A stretch of DNA of 64,000 nt from Pseudomonadota bacterium (GCA_021805825.1 JAJZEC010000001.1:62001-126000); one strand, 5' to 3'. Positions 22,485 through 31,553 are shown, counted from the stretch's first letter. The notes: generated from the letters alone by a model not told the origin. Made by a program: numbers and translations.

Positions 22485-22943
22485 TCAGTCCTGCAGCTCG
22501 GCGATGAGCTCGATCTCCACGGCGGCGCCCATCGGCAGTTGCGCGACACCGAAAGCGCTGCGCGCATGGCGGCCGGCGGCGCCGAAGACCTCGCCCAGCA
22601 GCTCCGATGCGCCGTTGATCACCAGGTGCTGATCGGTGTACGCGGGGGTCGAGTTGACCAGTCCCAGCAGCTTGACGATGCGGCGCACCCGCCGCAGGTC
22701 ACCGCTGGCGGCGTGCAGCGTGCCCATGAGATCGATGGCCACCAGGCGCGCCGCGTCGCGGCCTTGCGCGGTGTCGAGATCTCGCCCGAGCTGGCCCGCC
22801 AGCACCTTGCCGTCGCGCTTGCTGATGTGTCCGGACAGGAACAGCAGCTGGCTGCTGCGCACGTAGGGCAGGTAGGCAGCCGCCGGGGTGGCGACTTCGG
22901 GCAGGGTGATTCCCAGGCTCTGCAGGGTGGCGTAGATCGGCAT
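22485..22943 (-). CDS. RidA/YjgF-YER057c-UK114 family protein
   Basis: RidA-type enzymes hydrolyse reactive enamine/imine intermediates made by PLP enzymes. The start MPIYATLQSLGITLPEV (22943) gives 152 aa, the length of the longer YjgF subgroup; the ORF extension to 23156 lacks family sequence. I see SSQLLFLSGHISKRDG, DTAQGRDAARLVAIDLMGTL and LMGAAVEIE-like LPMGAAVEIELIAEL. Whether the catalytic Arg is conserved is not certain by eye, so deaminase activity is tentative. It converges on parC with a 9-bp gap. Confidence 0.88.
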   Translation of the reverse strand: MPIYATLQSLGITLPEVATPAAAYLPYVRSSQLLFLSGHISKRDGKVLAGQLGRDLDTAQGRDAARLVAIDLMGTLHAASGDLRRVRRIVKLLGLVNSTPAYTDQHLVINGASELLGEVFGAAGRHARSAFGVAQLPMGAAVEIELIAELQD

Positions 22944-23339
22944 CTCGGTGGTTCCCGTGGAATGGCTTTGGACGGCCGGCGGCCCGCGCCGGATCCCGCA
23001 GCATAGATCCCCGGCACGTCCGCCGGCCTGCAGGTGGACATGCGGCCCGCGTGATACACTGCCAACCTTTGCCGGTACGTTGACAGTTTGCGCTGCCGGC
23101 AATCGGGTGTTGCACCAGCGTGCGGGCGGCTTGGCTGCCGCGGGCTCGGGTTGCATCCGCCGTTTGCCGGCTCGAAGCCGGCCCTTTGCCAGGCGAAAAA
23201 CTGGAGTTTCGCGTCCCGTGAGCGGCGACGCACAGGTGCATGAGCCTGTGCGCGCGGCGGCGGAGACGGCTGGAACGGTCGCCGAGGCTTCCCGTCGCCC
23301 CCTGGAACAGAACCGGGTGCGCGGGCTCCGAAAGACTTC
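22944..23339 (+). other. 396-bp non-coding gap containing the rhlE leader
   Basis: The track ORFs here (such as 22948-23343) have shadow-like composition. The left third should hold the ridA promoter. A GATACACT string at 23053-23060 is a possible -10 for rhlE, which would give a leader of about 270 bases with three consecutive stem-loops between 23166 and 23252. Confidence 0.6.
23166..23252 (+). promoter_or_regulatory. Three consecutive stem-loops in the rhlE leader
   Basis: GCCGGCT-CGA-AGCCGGC (23166-23182), GCGAAA-N8-TTTCGC (23193-23212) and CGCACAGG-N8-CCTGTGCG (23229-23252) are perfect dyads spaced 10-16 bases apart, ending 87 bases before the start codon. This looks like a structured 5' leader; no known riboswitch was recognised. 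Confidence 0.45.
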
Positions 23340-24704
23340 ATGACCTTCTCATCCCTCGGGCTCGGCGAGCCCATCCTGCGCGCGGTTGGCGAGCAGGGCT
23401 ACGACACACCCACCCCCATCCAGTTGCAGGCGATTCCCGCGGTGCTCGCGGGGGGCGACCTGCTCGCGGCGGCGCAGACCGGAACCGGCAAGACCGCCGC
23501 CTTCACCCTGCCGCTGCTGCAACGGCTCAGCCAGGGCAAGCCGGCGCGCAACGCGCGCGGCCAGGTCGTACCGCGCGTGCTGGTGCTGGTTCCCACCCGG
23601 GAACTGGCGGCGCAGGTGGCCGACAACATCCGCGACTATGGCAAGCACCTGCCGCTGCGCAGCATGGTGATGTTCGGCGGCGTGGGCATGCAACCGCAGG
23701 TCGATGCCCTGCGTCGCGGCGTGGACATCGTGGTGGCGACTCCCGGGCGCATGCTCGACCACCATGGCCAGCGCAACCTCGACCTGTCGGCCATCGACAC
23801 CCTGGTGCTCGACGAGGCCGATCGCATGCTCGACATGGGCTTCATCCACGACATCCGCAAGGTGCTTGCGCTGCTGCCGGCGAAGCGGCAGAACCTGCTG
23901 TTCTCGGCGACCTTTTCCGACGACATCAAGGCGCTGGCCAACAGCCTGCTCGACCGTCCGCAGGTCATCGAAGTGGCGCGCCGCAACGTCGCCGCGGCCA
24001 CCGTGCGCCAGACCGTGCATCCGGTGGGACGCGAGCGCAAGCGGGAACTGCTGAGCCACCTGGTGCGTGAACACAACTGGTTCCAGGTGCTGGTGTTCAT
24101 GCGCACCAAGCACGGAGCCAACCGCCTGGCCGAGCAACTGCGCACCGACGGCATCGGCGCCGATGCGATCCACGGCAACAAGAGCCAGGGCGCACGCACC
24201 CGCGCGCTGGCCGACTTCAAGAGCGGCAAGCTGCAGGTGCTGGTGGCCACCGACATCGCGGCGCGGGGTATCGACATCGACCAGCTGCCGCTGGTGGTGA
24301 ACTACGAACTGCCCAACGTGCCCGAGGACTATGTGCACCGCATCGGGCGAACCGGTCGCGCCGGAGCCGAAGGGCAGGCGATCTCCCTGGTGTGCGTCGA
24401 CGAACTGGCCTTCCTGCGTGACATCGAGCGCCTGATCGGGCGCAGCGTCGAGCGCAGCCTGATCGCCGGCTTCGAGCCCGATCCCCAGGAACGGGCGCAA
24501 CCGATCCGCGTCGGTCGCACGGTGATCGGCGGCGGCAAGGCGGGCGGGGCGCGGCGTGCCGATGCCCCGCGCGCGCAAGGAGCCCGCGGCGATGCCGGCG
24601 CGCGTCACCACGGGCGCGCGCGCAACGAGGGCCAGCCGCGGCGCGACGGCAGCTCGTCGCGCTCCGGCGGCGGCATCGCGCGCCGCAACGCCCCCCGGGG
24701 CTGA
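23340..24704 (+). CDS. rhlE: DEAD-box RNA helicase RhlE
   Basis: An ATP-dependent RNA helicase linked in this family to ribosome assembly and RNA decay. All motifs are present in order: Q motif [81 protein letters not shown] and [11 protein letters not shown] Gly/Arg-rich tail from about 390 ([18 protein letters not shown]...) is typical of RhlE. 454 aa. It has an unusually long structured upstream region and ends in a 28-bp palindrome shared with convergent waaF. Confidence 0.93.
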   Translation: MTFSSLGLGEPILRAVGEQGYDTPTPIQLQAIPAVLAGGDLLAAAQTGTGKTAAFTLPLLQRLSQGKPARNARGQVVPRVLVLVPTRELAAQVADNIRDYGKHLPLRSMVMFGGVGMQPQVDALRRGVDIVVATPGRMLDHHGQRNLDLSAIDTLVLDEADRMLDMGFIHDIRKVLALLPAKRQNLLFSATFSDDIKALANSLLDRPQVIEVARRNVAAATVRQTVHPVGRERKRELLSHLVREHNWFQVLVFMRTKHGANRLAEQLRTDGIGADAIHGNKSQGARTRALADFKSGKLQVLVATDIAARGIDIDQLPLVVNYELPNVPEDYVHRIGRTGRAGAEGQAISLVCVDELAFLRDIERLIGRSVERSLIAGFEPDPQERAQPIRVGRTVIGGGKAGGARRADAPRAQGARGDAGARHHGRARNEGQPRRDGSSSRSGGGIARRNAPRG

Positions 24705-24728
24705 GGGGCGCCCGCGGGCGCCCCTCAG
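24701..24728. terminator. 28-bp perfect palindrome holding both stop codons of rhlE and waaF
   Basis: The left arm CTGAGGGGCGCCCG is followed directly by its exact inverse. The rhlE TGA (24702-24704) and the waaF TGA (24727-24725 on minus) occupy symmetric positions in the arms. Either transcript would form a 12-bp GC-rich stem with a 4-base loop. There is no U-tract, so it is a bidirectional stem rather than a classic intrinsic terminator. Confidence 0.6.
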
Positions 24729-25780
24729 GCCGCGTCGCGTGGCATCGCGGCCTGCATCAGCTCGCGCAATGTCTGCCAGGCCCAGGAAGCGTCGAGGGCG
24801 CGCAGGCAGTTGCGATGGCCGAGTGGGCAGTCGCGCGCGAAGCATGGGCTGCACGGCAGATGCAGCCACAACGCGCGGCTGCGGTGCGCGGCGGGCGGCG
24901 TGTGGCGGGGGTCGGTCGAGCCGTAGATGCCCACCGTCGGACGGCCCAGCGCGGCCGCGATGTGCATCAATCCGGAGTCATTGCTGACCACCCCGTCGGC
25001 CGCCGCGAGCAGCTCGATGGCCTGCTGCATGCTGGTGCGGCCGCACAGATCGGACACCGGCGCGGCGCCCGCGGGCAGCGCCCCCGCGATCGCGGTGGCC
25101 ATCGTTCGCTCGCGCGGACTGCCGAGCAGGGCCACGCGCCAGCCGGCGGTCTGCGCCAGCGCGGCCAGCGCGGTGTACTGCTCGGCCGGCCACTGCTTGG
25201 CCGGGCCGTATTCGGCTCCCGGACACAGGGCGATGAAGGGCTGCCGCAGACCGTGGTGGTCGGCGCTGGCACGGGCCTGCCGCTGCGCCACCTGCAGGCG
25301 CGGTTGCTCCAGCGCGGCGATGTCGCAGTCGCCGGCCAGGAGCGCGTAGTGCAGGCGCATGTCCTGCCGCGTCGCCGTCGGGGAAGGCTGCAGCGCCTGG
25401 GTGAGCAGCCAGCCGGCAGCTTCACCACGCCAGCCGATGCGCTCGGGGATGCGCGCCAGCCACGGAACCAGCCGCGCCTTGACGTTGTTGCCCAGCACGT
25501 AGGCGCGCGCGAAGCCCTCGCCGCGCAGACCCTGGGCGATGCGCAGGCGCGCGCGCAGGTCGAGCCGTCCATGCGCGAAGGGCATCTCGAGCACCTGTTC
25601 GATGCCCGGCATCGCGCGCAGTACCGGGGCCACCGCGGGCAGTGCCAGCGCGTGCACGCGTTCGCCGCGCGCGGCCAGCCGCTGCACCAGCGGCTGGGCC
25701 ATCACCGCGTCGCCGATCCACTGCGGCGCCACCAGCAGGCTGCGCGATGCGGGCGGCCCGGATGCCGCGGACGGGTTCAA
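24725..25780 (-). CDS. waaF: LPS heptosyltransferase II (glycosyltransferase family 9)
   Basis: Adds the second heptose to the LPS inner core. The track ORF begins at 25888 inside the zinc-finger gene. A TTG at 25780, whose second base starts the TGA of that gene, gives 351 aa, very close to the usual 348. The N-terminus RSLLVAPQWIGDAVMAQPLVQRL is the WaaF acceptor-domain start. CPGAEYGPAKQWPAEQYTALA and SNDSGLMHIAAALGRPTVGIYGSTDP form the ADP-heptose site. The ilvE-zinc finger-waaF order is familiar from Burkholderiales. Confidence 0.92.
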   Translation of the reverse strand: MNPSAASGPPASRSLLVAPQWIGDAVMAQPLVQRLAARGERVHALALPAVAPVLRAMPGIEQVLEMPFAHGRLDLRARLRIAQGLRGEGFARAYVLGNNVKARLVPWLARIPERIGWRGEAAGWLLTQALQPSPTATRQDMRLHYALLAGDCDIAALEQPRLQVAQRQARASADHHGLRQPFIALCPGAEYGPAKQWPAEQYTALAALAQTAGWRVALLGSPRERTMATAIAGALPAGAAPVSDLCGRTSMQQAIELLAAADGVVSNDSGLMHIAAALGRPTVGIYGSTDPRHTPPAAHRSRALWLHLPCSPCFARDCPLGHRNCLRALDASWAWQTLRELMQAAMPRDAA

Positions 25781-25977
25781 TGGCCGTGCGCGACCTCGCC
25801 CTCGGCCAGGCGGTAGCGGGTGCCGCAGTACGGGCACGCCGCTTCGCCGTGGCGGACGTCGAGGAACACGCGCGGATGCGCGCTCCACACCGGCATCGCC
25901 GGGTTGGGGCAGAACGCCGGCAGGTCCGACGCCTTGAGTTCGACCAGGGGCATTTCGGTCTTCGGGATCGCGCTCAT
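25777..25977 (-). CDS. Small zinc-ribbon protein (zf-CHCC type)
   Basis: A 66-aa protein, not listed as its own ORF in the track because it lies in a longer open frame (25777-27042). It begins MSAIPKTEMPLVELKASDLPAFCPNP and ends with HPRVFLDVRHGEAACPYCGTRYRLAEG. The Cys...His...Cys-x2-Cys set matches the CHCC zinc-finger family related to the NDUFS6 accessory subunit of complex I. Bacterial members are of unknown function. It is placed 41 bp after ilvE and overlaps waaF. Confidence 0.88.
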   Translation of the reverse strand: MSAIPKTEMPLVELKASDLPAFCPNPAMPVWSAHPRVFLDVRHGEAACPYCGTRYRLAEGEVAHGH

Positions 25978-26018
25978 CTCATGTGCCTTCTGCGGAGGGT
26001 CAGGTTCTGCCGGGCCGA

Positions 26019-26960
26019 TCAGACGGCGCTGAGCCAGTCGGCGTACTTGGGGTTGCGCCCGCCGACGATGTCGAAGAACGCCTGCTGGATGCGCTCGGTG
26101 ATCGGGCCGCGGCGGCCGATGCCGATGCGCACGCCGTCGAGTTCGCGGATCGGGGTGATCTCGGCCGCGGTGCCGCTGAAGAAGGCCTCGTCGGCGATGT
26201 AGACCTCGTCGCGCAGGATGCGCTTCTGCACCACCTGCAGCCCCAGATCCTGGCAGATCGAGAACACCGTGCGGCGGGTGATGCCGTTGAGCGCACCCGA
26301 GGAGGAGTCGGGGGTGTACACCACGCCGTCGTGCACGATGAAGATGTTCTCTCCCGCGCCTTCGCTCACGAAGCCCTGCGGGTCGAGCAGCAGCGCCTCG
26401 TCGTAGCCGTCGGCCGTGACTTCCAGGTTGGCCAGGATGCTGTTGGTGTAGTTGCTGACCGCCTTCGCGTTGCACATGGTGATGTTCACATGGTGCCGCG
26501 TGTAGCTGCTGGTCTTCACCCGGATGCCGTTGGCCAGCCCGTCCTCGCCGAGGTAGGCGCCCCAGGGCCAGGCAGCGACCATCAGGTGGATGGTGTTGCC
26601 GCGCGGGGACACGCCGAGCTTGCGGTCGCCGATCCAGACCAGCGGGCGGATGTAGCAGGACGAGAAGCCGTTGACCTTCACGACCTCGCGTTGCGCCTGC
26701 ATCGCCTGCTCGACGCTGAAGGGGATCTCCATGCGCAGGATCTTGGCGCTGTCGAACAGCCGCCGCGTGTGGTCCTGCAGCCGGAAGATCGCCGGGCCCT
26801 GGGCGGTCTCGTAGGCGCGCACGCCCTCGAAGGCCCCGCAACCGTAGTGCAGGGTATGGGTCAGCACGTGGATCTTGGCGTCGCGCCATTCGACGAGCTG
26901 GCCGTCCATCCAGATTTTCCCGTCGCGGTCGGACATGGACGCGGGATTCGGCATGACCAT
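26019..26960 (-). CDS. ilvE: Branched-chain amino acid aminotransferase
   Basis: A PLP enzyme making or degrading leucine, isoleucine and valine with 2-oxoglutarate/glutamate. The start at ATG 26960 has GGAG seven bases upstream and gives 313 aa; the 1076-aa track ORF continues into antisense sequence. Visible landmarks are LHYGCGAFEGVRAY (about 38-50), the PLP lysine K166 in CNAKAVSNYTNS, EGAGENIFIVHDGVVYTPDSSSGALNGITR and GTAAEITPI. It leads a probable ilvE-zinc finger-waaF transcript. Confidence 0.94.
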   Translation of the reverse strand: MVMPNPASMSDRDGKIWMDGQLVEWRDAKIHVLTHTLHYGCGAFEGVRAYETAQGPAIFRLQDHTRRLFDSAKILRMEIPFSVEQAMQAQREVVKVNGFSSCYIRPLVWIGDRKLGVSPRGNTIHLMVAAWPWGAYLGEDGLANGIRVKTSSYTRHHVNITMCNAKAVSNYTNSILANLEVTADGYDEALLLDPQGFVSEGAGENIFIVHDGVVYTPDSSSGALNGITRRTVFSICQDLGLQVVQKRILRDEVYIADEAFFSGTAAEITPIRELDGVRIGIGRRGPITERIQQAFFDIVGGRNPKYADWLSAV

Positions 26961-27056
26961 GGAATTCTCCGGTAGCAGCTGCTGAAAGTTGCATTCTAAG
27001 GACGCCGGCAGCGCGCGCCCAGAACCCACGTTGCGGGCACAATGGCGCCTTGCCTG

Positions 27057-27099
27057 CCGCGGCGCGGCGCGGCGCAGTCGCCGCCGTGCCGCGCCGCGG
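27057..27099 (+). promoter_or_regulatory. Very stable hairpin in the leader of the ABC exporter gene
   Basis: CCGCGGCGCGGC pairs with GCCGCGCCGCGG (12 bp), and inside it GCGGCG pairs with CGCCGC around the loop CAGT, leaving only a 3-base CGT bulge: in all an 18-bp stem in 43 bases. It ends 23 bases before the ATG. A CACAAT (27038-27043) just upstream could be the -10 element. Confidence 0.5.
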
Positions 27100-27122
27100 A
27101 GCCCACCGAAGCCATCCCCGCC

Positions 27123-28919
27123 ATGTCCAGTCCGCCCCCCGCCGCCCGGCCGTACCGCTTTTCCATGCGCCAGTTCCTGGAGATCGCCAAGCCCTACTGG
27201 GTTTCGGAGGACAGGCGCATGGGCTGGCTGCTGCTGGGCAGCGTGCTGGCGATGAACCTGGCGCTGATCTGGATCAACGTGCGCCTGAACTTCTGGAACC
27301 GGGATTTCTTCAACGCCCTGCAGGCGCACGCCTACCCGCGCTTCCGCCATCTGCTGCTGGTGTTCACGGTGCTGGCCTTCATCTACATCGTGCTCGCGGT
27401 CTACTCCCAGTATCTGCAGCAGATGCTGCAGATCCGCTGGCGCCGCTGGGTCACCGAGGTCTTCCTGCGCGACTGGCTGGGAGACGCCACGCACTACCGC
27501 ATGGCCCTGCGCCGCGGCCAGGAGGACAACCCGGATCAGCGGATCTCCGACGATATCCGCGCGCTGGTCAATACCACGCTGAACCTGTTCTTCGGCCTTG
27601 TCTCCTCGGTGGTCACCCTGGCTTCCTTCCTGGTCGTGTTGTGGCAGCTCTCGGGTGCCTTCACGCTGTGGGGGTTGCACATCCCGGGCTACATGGTGTG
27701 GGCGGCGCTGCTGTACTCGGGGATCGGAAGCTACCTGGCGCACCGTGTCGGGCGGCCGCTGATCCGGTTGAATTTCGAGCAGCAGCGCTACGAGGCGGAC
27801 TTCCGCTTCGGCCTCGCGCGCACCCGTGAGCACAACGAGGGCATCGCCCTCTACCGCGGCGAGGCGCGCGAGCTCGAAGGGCACCGCGAGCGTTTCGCCC
27901 GCGTCTGGGACAACTGGTGGGGCATCATGAAGCGGCAGAAGCTGTTCACCTGGTACAGCTCCTTCTACGCCCAGCTGGCCATCATCTTCCCGATCCTGGT
28001 GGCGGCGCCGAGGTACTTCGCCGGCAAGATCCACCTCGGCGGGCTGACGCAGACCACCAACGCCTTCGGGCAGGTGCAGGGTTCGCTGTCCTGGTTCATC
28101 TCGGCCTACACGGACATCGTCGGCTGGCTGGCCACGCTGCAGCGTCTGGCGACCTTCCTGGAGTCGGTCAAGGAGGACAAGGCGCGCGGCCTGCAGCAGG
28201 CCGTCGAGCCGTCGCCGCAGCCAGGGGCACGCGACGACTGCGTGCAACTGGGGGAACTGCGCATCGACACTCCGGACGGTCGCCCGCTGCTGCAGGCCGC
28301 GGGCCAGTGCATCGAGCCGGGGCAGCACACCCTGATCGTCGGCGTCTCCGGCCTGGGCAAGAGCACCCTGATGCGCTGGCTGGCCGGCATCTGGCCTTAT
28401 GCGCAAGGGCGTCACGCCCACCTGCCGGGCGCCAGCATGCTGTTCCTGCCGCAGAAGCCCTATCTGCCGATGGGTTCGCTGCGCGAGGTGCTGTGCTATC
28501 CGATGCCTGTGCGATCCTTCACCGACGCGCGCCTGCGCGAGGTGCTGGAGCGCACCCGGCTGCCGCATCTGGCCGCGCTGCTCGACCTCGACGATGGCTG
28601 GATGCAGCGCCTGTCGCCCGGGGAGCAGCAGCGGCTGGCCATCGCCCGCGCGCTGCTGGCCGCCCCGGACTGGCTGTTCCTCGACGAAGCCACCAGCGCC
28701 CTCGACGCCACGCTGGAGGCAGGGATGTACCGTCTGCTGGAGGAGGAACTGCCGCGCACGACCCTGGTCAGCGTCGCACACCGCAGCGGCGTGGCCTCGT
28801 TCCACCGCCAGGTTTTCGAACTGCAGGCCGCCGGCGAGGCGCAGCCTGCGCGTATCCGGGTATGCAGTCCGCAGCAGTGGCTGCAACAGCTCGCGCAGCA
28901 GCCGGAGCCGGTGGGCTGA
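27123..28919 (+). CDS. ABC transporter, fused permease-ATPase of the SbmA/BacA-YddA type
   Basis: A 598-aa half-transporter. The membrane domain (about 1-360) begins MRQFLEIAKPYWVSEDRRMGWLLLG and contains NVRLNFWNRDFFNALQ, the signature of the SbmA/BacA and peroxisomal ABCD-like family. The C-terminal nucleotide-binding domain has Walker A GVSGLGKST, signature LSPGEQQRLAIARALL and Walker B WLFLDEATSALD. YddA-like proteins are inner membrane transporters of unclear substrate; SbmA/BacA relatives move peptides and very long chain fatty acids. It stands alone, divergent from ilvE, with a strong leader hairpin. Confidence 0.9.
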   Translation: MSSPPPAARPYRFSMRQFLEIAKPYWVSEDRRMGWLLLGSVLAMNLALIWINVRLNFWNRDFFNALQAHAYPRFRHLLLVFTVLAFIYIVLAVYSQYLQQMLQIRWRRWVTEVFLRDWLGDATHYRMALRRGQEDNPDQRISDDIRALVNTTLNLFFGLVSSVVTLASFLVVLWQLSGAFTLWGLHIPGYMVWAALLYSGIGSYLAHRVGRPLIRLNFEQQRYEADFRFGLARTREHNEGIALYRGEARELEGHRERFARVWDNWWGIMKRQKLFTWYSSFYAQLAIIFPILVAAPRYFAGKIHLGGLTQTTNAFGQVQGSLSWFISAYTDIVGWLATLQRLATFLESVKEDKARGLQQAVEPSPQPGARDDCVQLGELRIDTPDGRPLLQAAGQCIEPGQHTLIVGVSGLGKSTLMRWLAGIWPYAQGRHAHLPGASMLFLPQKPYLPMGSLREVLCYPMPVRSFTDARLREVLERTRLPHLAALLDLDDGWMQRLSPGEQQRLAIARALLAAPDWLFLDEATSALDATLEAGMYRLLEEELPRTTLVSVAHRSGVASFHRQVFELQAAGEAQPARIRVCSPQQWLQQLAQQPEPVG

Positions 28920-28938
28920 GACGGCGCGCGGCGCGCCT

Positions 28939-30345
28939 TCAGTCGGTCTCGGGCAGGTCGCGCAGAAGATCCAGCGCCTGGTCGATGCGCTGCACCGGAT
29001 GCAGTTGCATGCCGTCGATGGTCTGGACATGCTGGCGCGGCGCGTTCGCGGCCGGGATGATGGCCCTCGAGAAGCCCAGCTTGGCGGCTTCGCGCAGCCG
29101 CTCCTGGCCGCGCGGCGCCGGGCGGATCTCGCCGGCCAGGCCGACCTCGCCGAAGGCCGCCAGCCCGCGCGGCAGCGCGCGGTTGCGCAGCGAGGACTGG
29201 ATGGCCAGCAGCACCGCCAGATCGGCCGCCGGTTCGGCCACGCGCACACCGCCGACGGCGTTGACGAACACGTCCTGGTCGGCGCAGGACACCCCGGCGT
29301 GCCGGTGCAGTACCGCCAGCAGCATGGCCAGGCGTGCCGGATCCAGTCCCACGCTCAGGCGGCGCGGGCTGGGCGCGGCCGCGTGGTCGGCGAGGGCCTG
29401 GATTTCCACCAGCAGCGGGCGGCTGCCCTCGAGGGTCGCCAGCACGCAGGATCCGGGAACCGGAGCGCCGTGCTGGGACAGAAAGATCGCCGAGGGGTTG
29501 GCCACCCCCTTCAGGCCGCGTTCGGTCATCGCGAACACGCCGAGTTCGCCGACCCCGCCGAAGCGGTTCTTGATGGCGCGGATCAGGCGGAAGCTGCTGT
29601 GGGTGTCGCCCTCGAAGTACAGCACGGTGTCGACCATGTGTTCGAGCACCCGGGGGCCGGCCAGCGCGCCTTCCTTGGTCACATGCCCGACCAGCAGCAT
29701 GCAGGTGCCGGCGGACTTGGCATGCCGGGTCAGTTGCGCCGCGCACTCGCGCACCTGCGCCACCGAACCCGGCGCCGACGCCAGGGCCTCGGTGTAGACG
29801 GTCTGGATGGAATCGATCACGCACACCGCCGGTCGCTCGGCGGCGAGGGCGTCGCCGATGCGTTCGAGCTGGATCTCGGCCATCAGGCGCACGGCGGCCT
29901 GCCGCAGGCCCAGGCGCTGCGCGCGCAGCCCGACCTGGGCCGCCGACTCCTCGCCGCTGACGTACAGCACCTGGGTGTGCGCCGCCAGTTGCCCCAGCAC
30001 CTGCAGCAGCAGCGTGGACTTGCCGATCCCGGGGTCGCCGCCGAGCAGCACCACGCTGCCGGCGACCAGCCCGCCGCCGAGCACGCGGTCGAGTTCGCCG
30101 ATGCCGCTGGGCATCGATTGCTGCGCCGCCGCCGGCACGCTGGCCAGATCCTGCACGCTCGAGCCGGGGGCCAGCGCCGCCGGCACGGCGCGTTGCGCGC
30201 GACCCAGCGTGGCGGATCGCGGGTCGCCGCCGGTGCGCGTCTCGACCAGGGTGTTCCAGGCGCCGCAGTGCGGGCACTTGCCCAGCCATTGCGCCGATTG
30301 CCCGCCGCAATCGCTGCAGACGAAGGCGGTGCTCGAGCGCGCCAT
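28939..30345 (-). CDS. radA: DNA repair protein RadA
   Basis: A RecA-like ATPase that helps process recombination intermediates by branch migration. The ATG at 30345 shares a base with the alr stop (TGATG) and gives 468 aa. The N-terminal C4 zinc finger is FVCSDCGGQSAQWLGKCPHC; Walker A is GGDPGIGKSTLLLQ; the RadA-specific KNRFG motif occurs as KNRFGGVGE. The C-terminal Lon-protease-like domain starts near SVGLDPARLAMLLAVLHRHAG. Cotranscribed with alr. Confidence 0.95.
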   Translation of the reverse strand: MARSSTAFVCSDCGGQSAQWLGKCPHCGAWNTLVETRTGGDPRSATLGRAQRAVPAALAPGSSVQDLASVPAAAQQSMPSGIGELDRVLGGGLVAGSVVLLGGDPGIGKSTLLLQVLGQLAAHTQVLYVSGEESAAQVGLRAQRLGLRQAAVRLMAEIQLERIGDALAAERPAVCVIDSIQTVYTEALASAPGSVAQVRECAAQLTRHAKSAGTCMLLVGHVTKEGALAGPRVLEHMVDTVLYFEGDTHSSFRLIRAIKNRFGGVGELGVFAMTERGLKGVANPSAIFLSQHGAPVPGSCVLATLEGSRPLLVEIQALADHAAAPSPRRLSVGLDPARLAMLLAVLHRHAGVSCADQDVFVNAVGGVRVAEPAADLAVLLAIQSSLRNRALPRGLAAFGEVGLAGEIRPAPRGQERLREAAKLGFSRAIIPAANAPRQHVQTIDGMQLHPVQRIDQALDLLRDLPETD

Positions 30346-31472
30346 CAGCGCATGCGCACCGCCACCCGCGGGGCGACGGCGCACATCAGCTCGTAGCCGA
30401 TGGTCGCGCAGGCCTGCGCGACCTCGTCGATGCCGAGTTCGCCTTGCGCATCGCGGCCCCAGCACAGCACCGGGCTGCCGACCTCGGCAGCGCGACCCGC
30501 TGCGCGCACCGGCTCGAGGTCGATGCACAGCATGTCCATCGACACACGGCCGACGACGCGCGTGCGCACGCCATCGACGACGATCGGCGTGCCGCTGGGG
30601 GCGTGTCGCGGGTAGCCGTCGGCGTAGCCGACCGCGGCCACGCCGATGCGCATTGGCCGCTCGGCGCGAAATCCGGCGCCGTAGCCGACCGCGGCGCCGG
30701 CCTCGATCTGCTGCACGCCGATGATGCGGGTGCTCACGCTCATGGCTGGCTGCAGGTGCCATTGCCGGGCATCTTCGGCCAGCCCGGTCGGTGAGCCGCC
30801 ATACAGCGCGATGCCCGGGCGCACCCATTCGCCCAGAACCGCCGCGGCATCGTGACGTGGAGGGCGGGCATCGGCGCCGAAGCGCAGCAGGGCGGCCGAA
30901 TTGCACAGGCTGCGCTCCCCGGGCAGGCCCTCCACCGTGGCGAGGAAGGACTCCAGGGCTTCATCGATGCCGGCGGCGCCGTCGGCGGTGGCGAAATGGG
31001 TCATGTGCGACACCGCGCCCACCGACGGCAGTTCGTGCAGGCGTTGCCAGGCGGCGCGGTACTGCGCGGGGTGGAAGCCCAGGCGGTTCATGCCGCTGTT
31101 GAGCTTGAGGAACACGCGGTGCGCGCGTGCCTTGCTGCGCAGCCCGAGCCAGTGGATCTGCGCCGGGTCGTGCACCACATGCCACAGGTTCAGGCGCTCG
31201 CAGGTGGCCAGGTCGTCGAGCCCGAAGCAGCCTTCCAGCAGCAGGATCGGCCCGCCCCAGCCGAGGGCGCGCAGCGCCTCGGCCTCGGCGATGTCGAGCA
31301 GGGCGAAGCCGTCGGCATCGCGCAGCGCGCCGAACACGCGCTGGATGCCGTGGCCGTAGGCATTGGACTTGACCACCGCCCACAGTCGTGCCGAACCCGC
31401 CGCCTGGCGCATGCGCGCCAGGTTGTGGCGCAGCGCAGAAGCATCGATGGTGGCCTGGATCGGGCGGGGCAT
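30345..31472 (-). CDS. alr: Alanine racemase
   Basis: A PLP enzyme supplying D-alanine for peptidoglycan. 375 aa. The PLP lysine is K35 in [11 protein letters not shown]; the opposing catalytic tyrosine is Y264 in AVGYGAGF. Further landmarks are [11 protein letters not shown] and [13 protein letters not shown]. It is divergent from lplT across a 187-bp gap that contains a 28-bp palindrome, and is followed by radA with a one-base overlap. Confidence 0.96.
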   Translation of the reverse strand: MPRPIQATIDASALRHNLARMRQAAGSARLWAVVKSNAYGHGIQRVFGALRDADGFALLDIAEAEALRALGWGGPILLLEGCFGLDDLATCERLNLWHVVHDPAQIHWLGLRSKARAHRVFLKLNSGMNRLGFHPAQYRAAWQRLHELPSVGAVSHMTHFATADGAAGIDEALESFLATVEGLPGERSLCNSAALLRFGADARPPRHDAAAVLGEWVRPGIALYGGSPTGLAEDARQWHLQPAMSVSTRIIGVQQIEAGAAVGYGAGFRAERPMRIGVAAVGYADGYPRHAPSGTPIVVDGVRTRVVGRVSMDMLCIDLEPVRAAGRAAEVGSPVLCWGRDAQGELGIDEVAQACATIGYELMCAVAPRVAVRMR

Positions 31473-31516
31473 GGCATCGGCCAGTGTAGTGCCTGGCCGT
31501 TCGGCGCGGGCTCGCA

Positions 31517-31544
31517 GGGTGCGCCGGGCCGGCCCGGCGCACCC
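31517..31544. promoter_or_regulatory. 28-bp perfect palindrome in the alr/lplT divergent region
   Basis: The arm GGGTGCGCCGGGCC is followed directly by its exact inverse, so all 28 bases are self-complementary. Its right half covers the place where the -35 of the lplT promoter would lie. It is upstream of both flanking genes, so it is not a terminator; an operator is the likeliest role. Confidence 0.55.
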
Positions 31545-31553
31545 CCGGTGCTG

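Noticed and set aside
22948-23343. 131-aa plus-strand ORF in the ridA/rhlE gap
   Set aside because: Low-complexity Arg/Pro/Ala sequence without family likeness; the DNA there holds inverted repeats better explained as leader structure.
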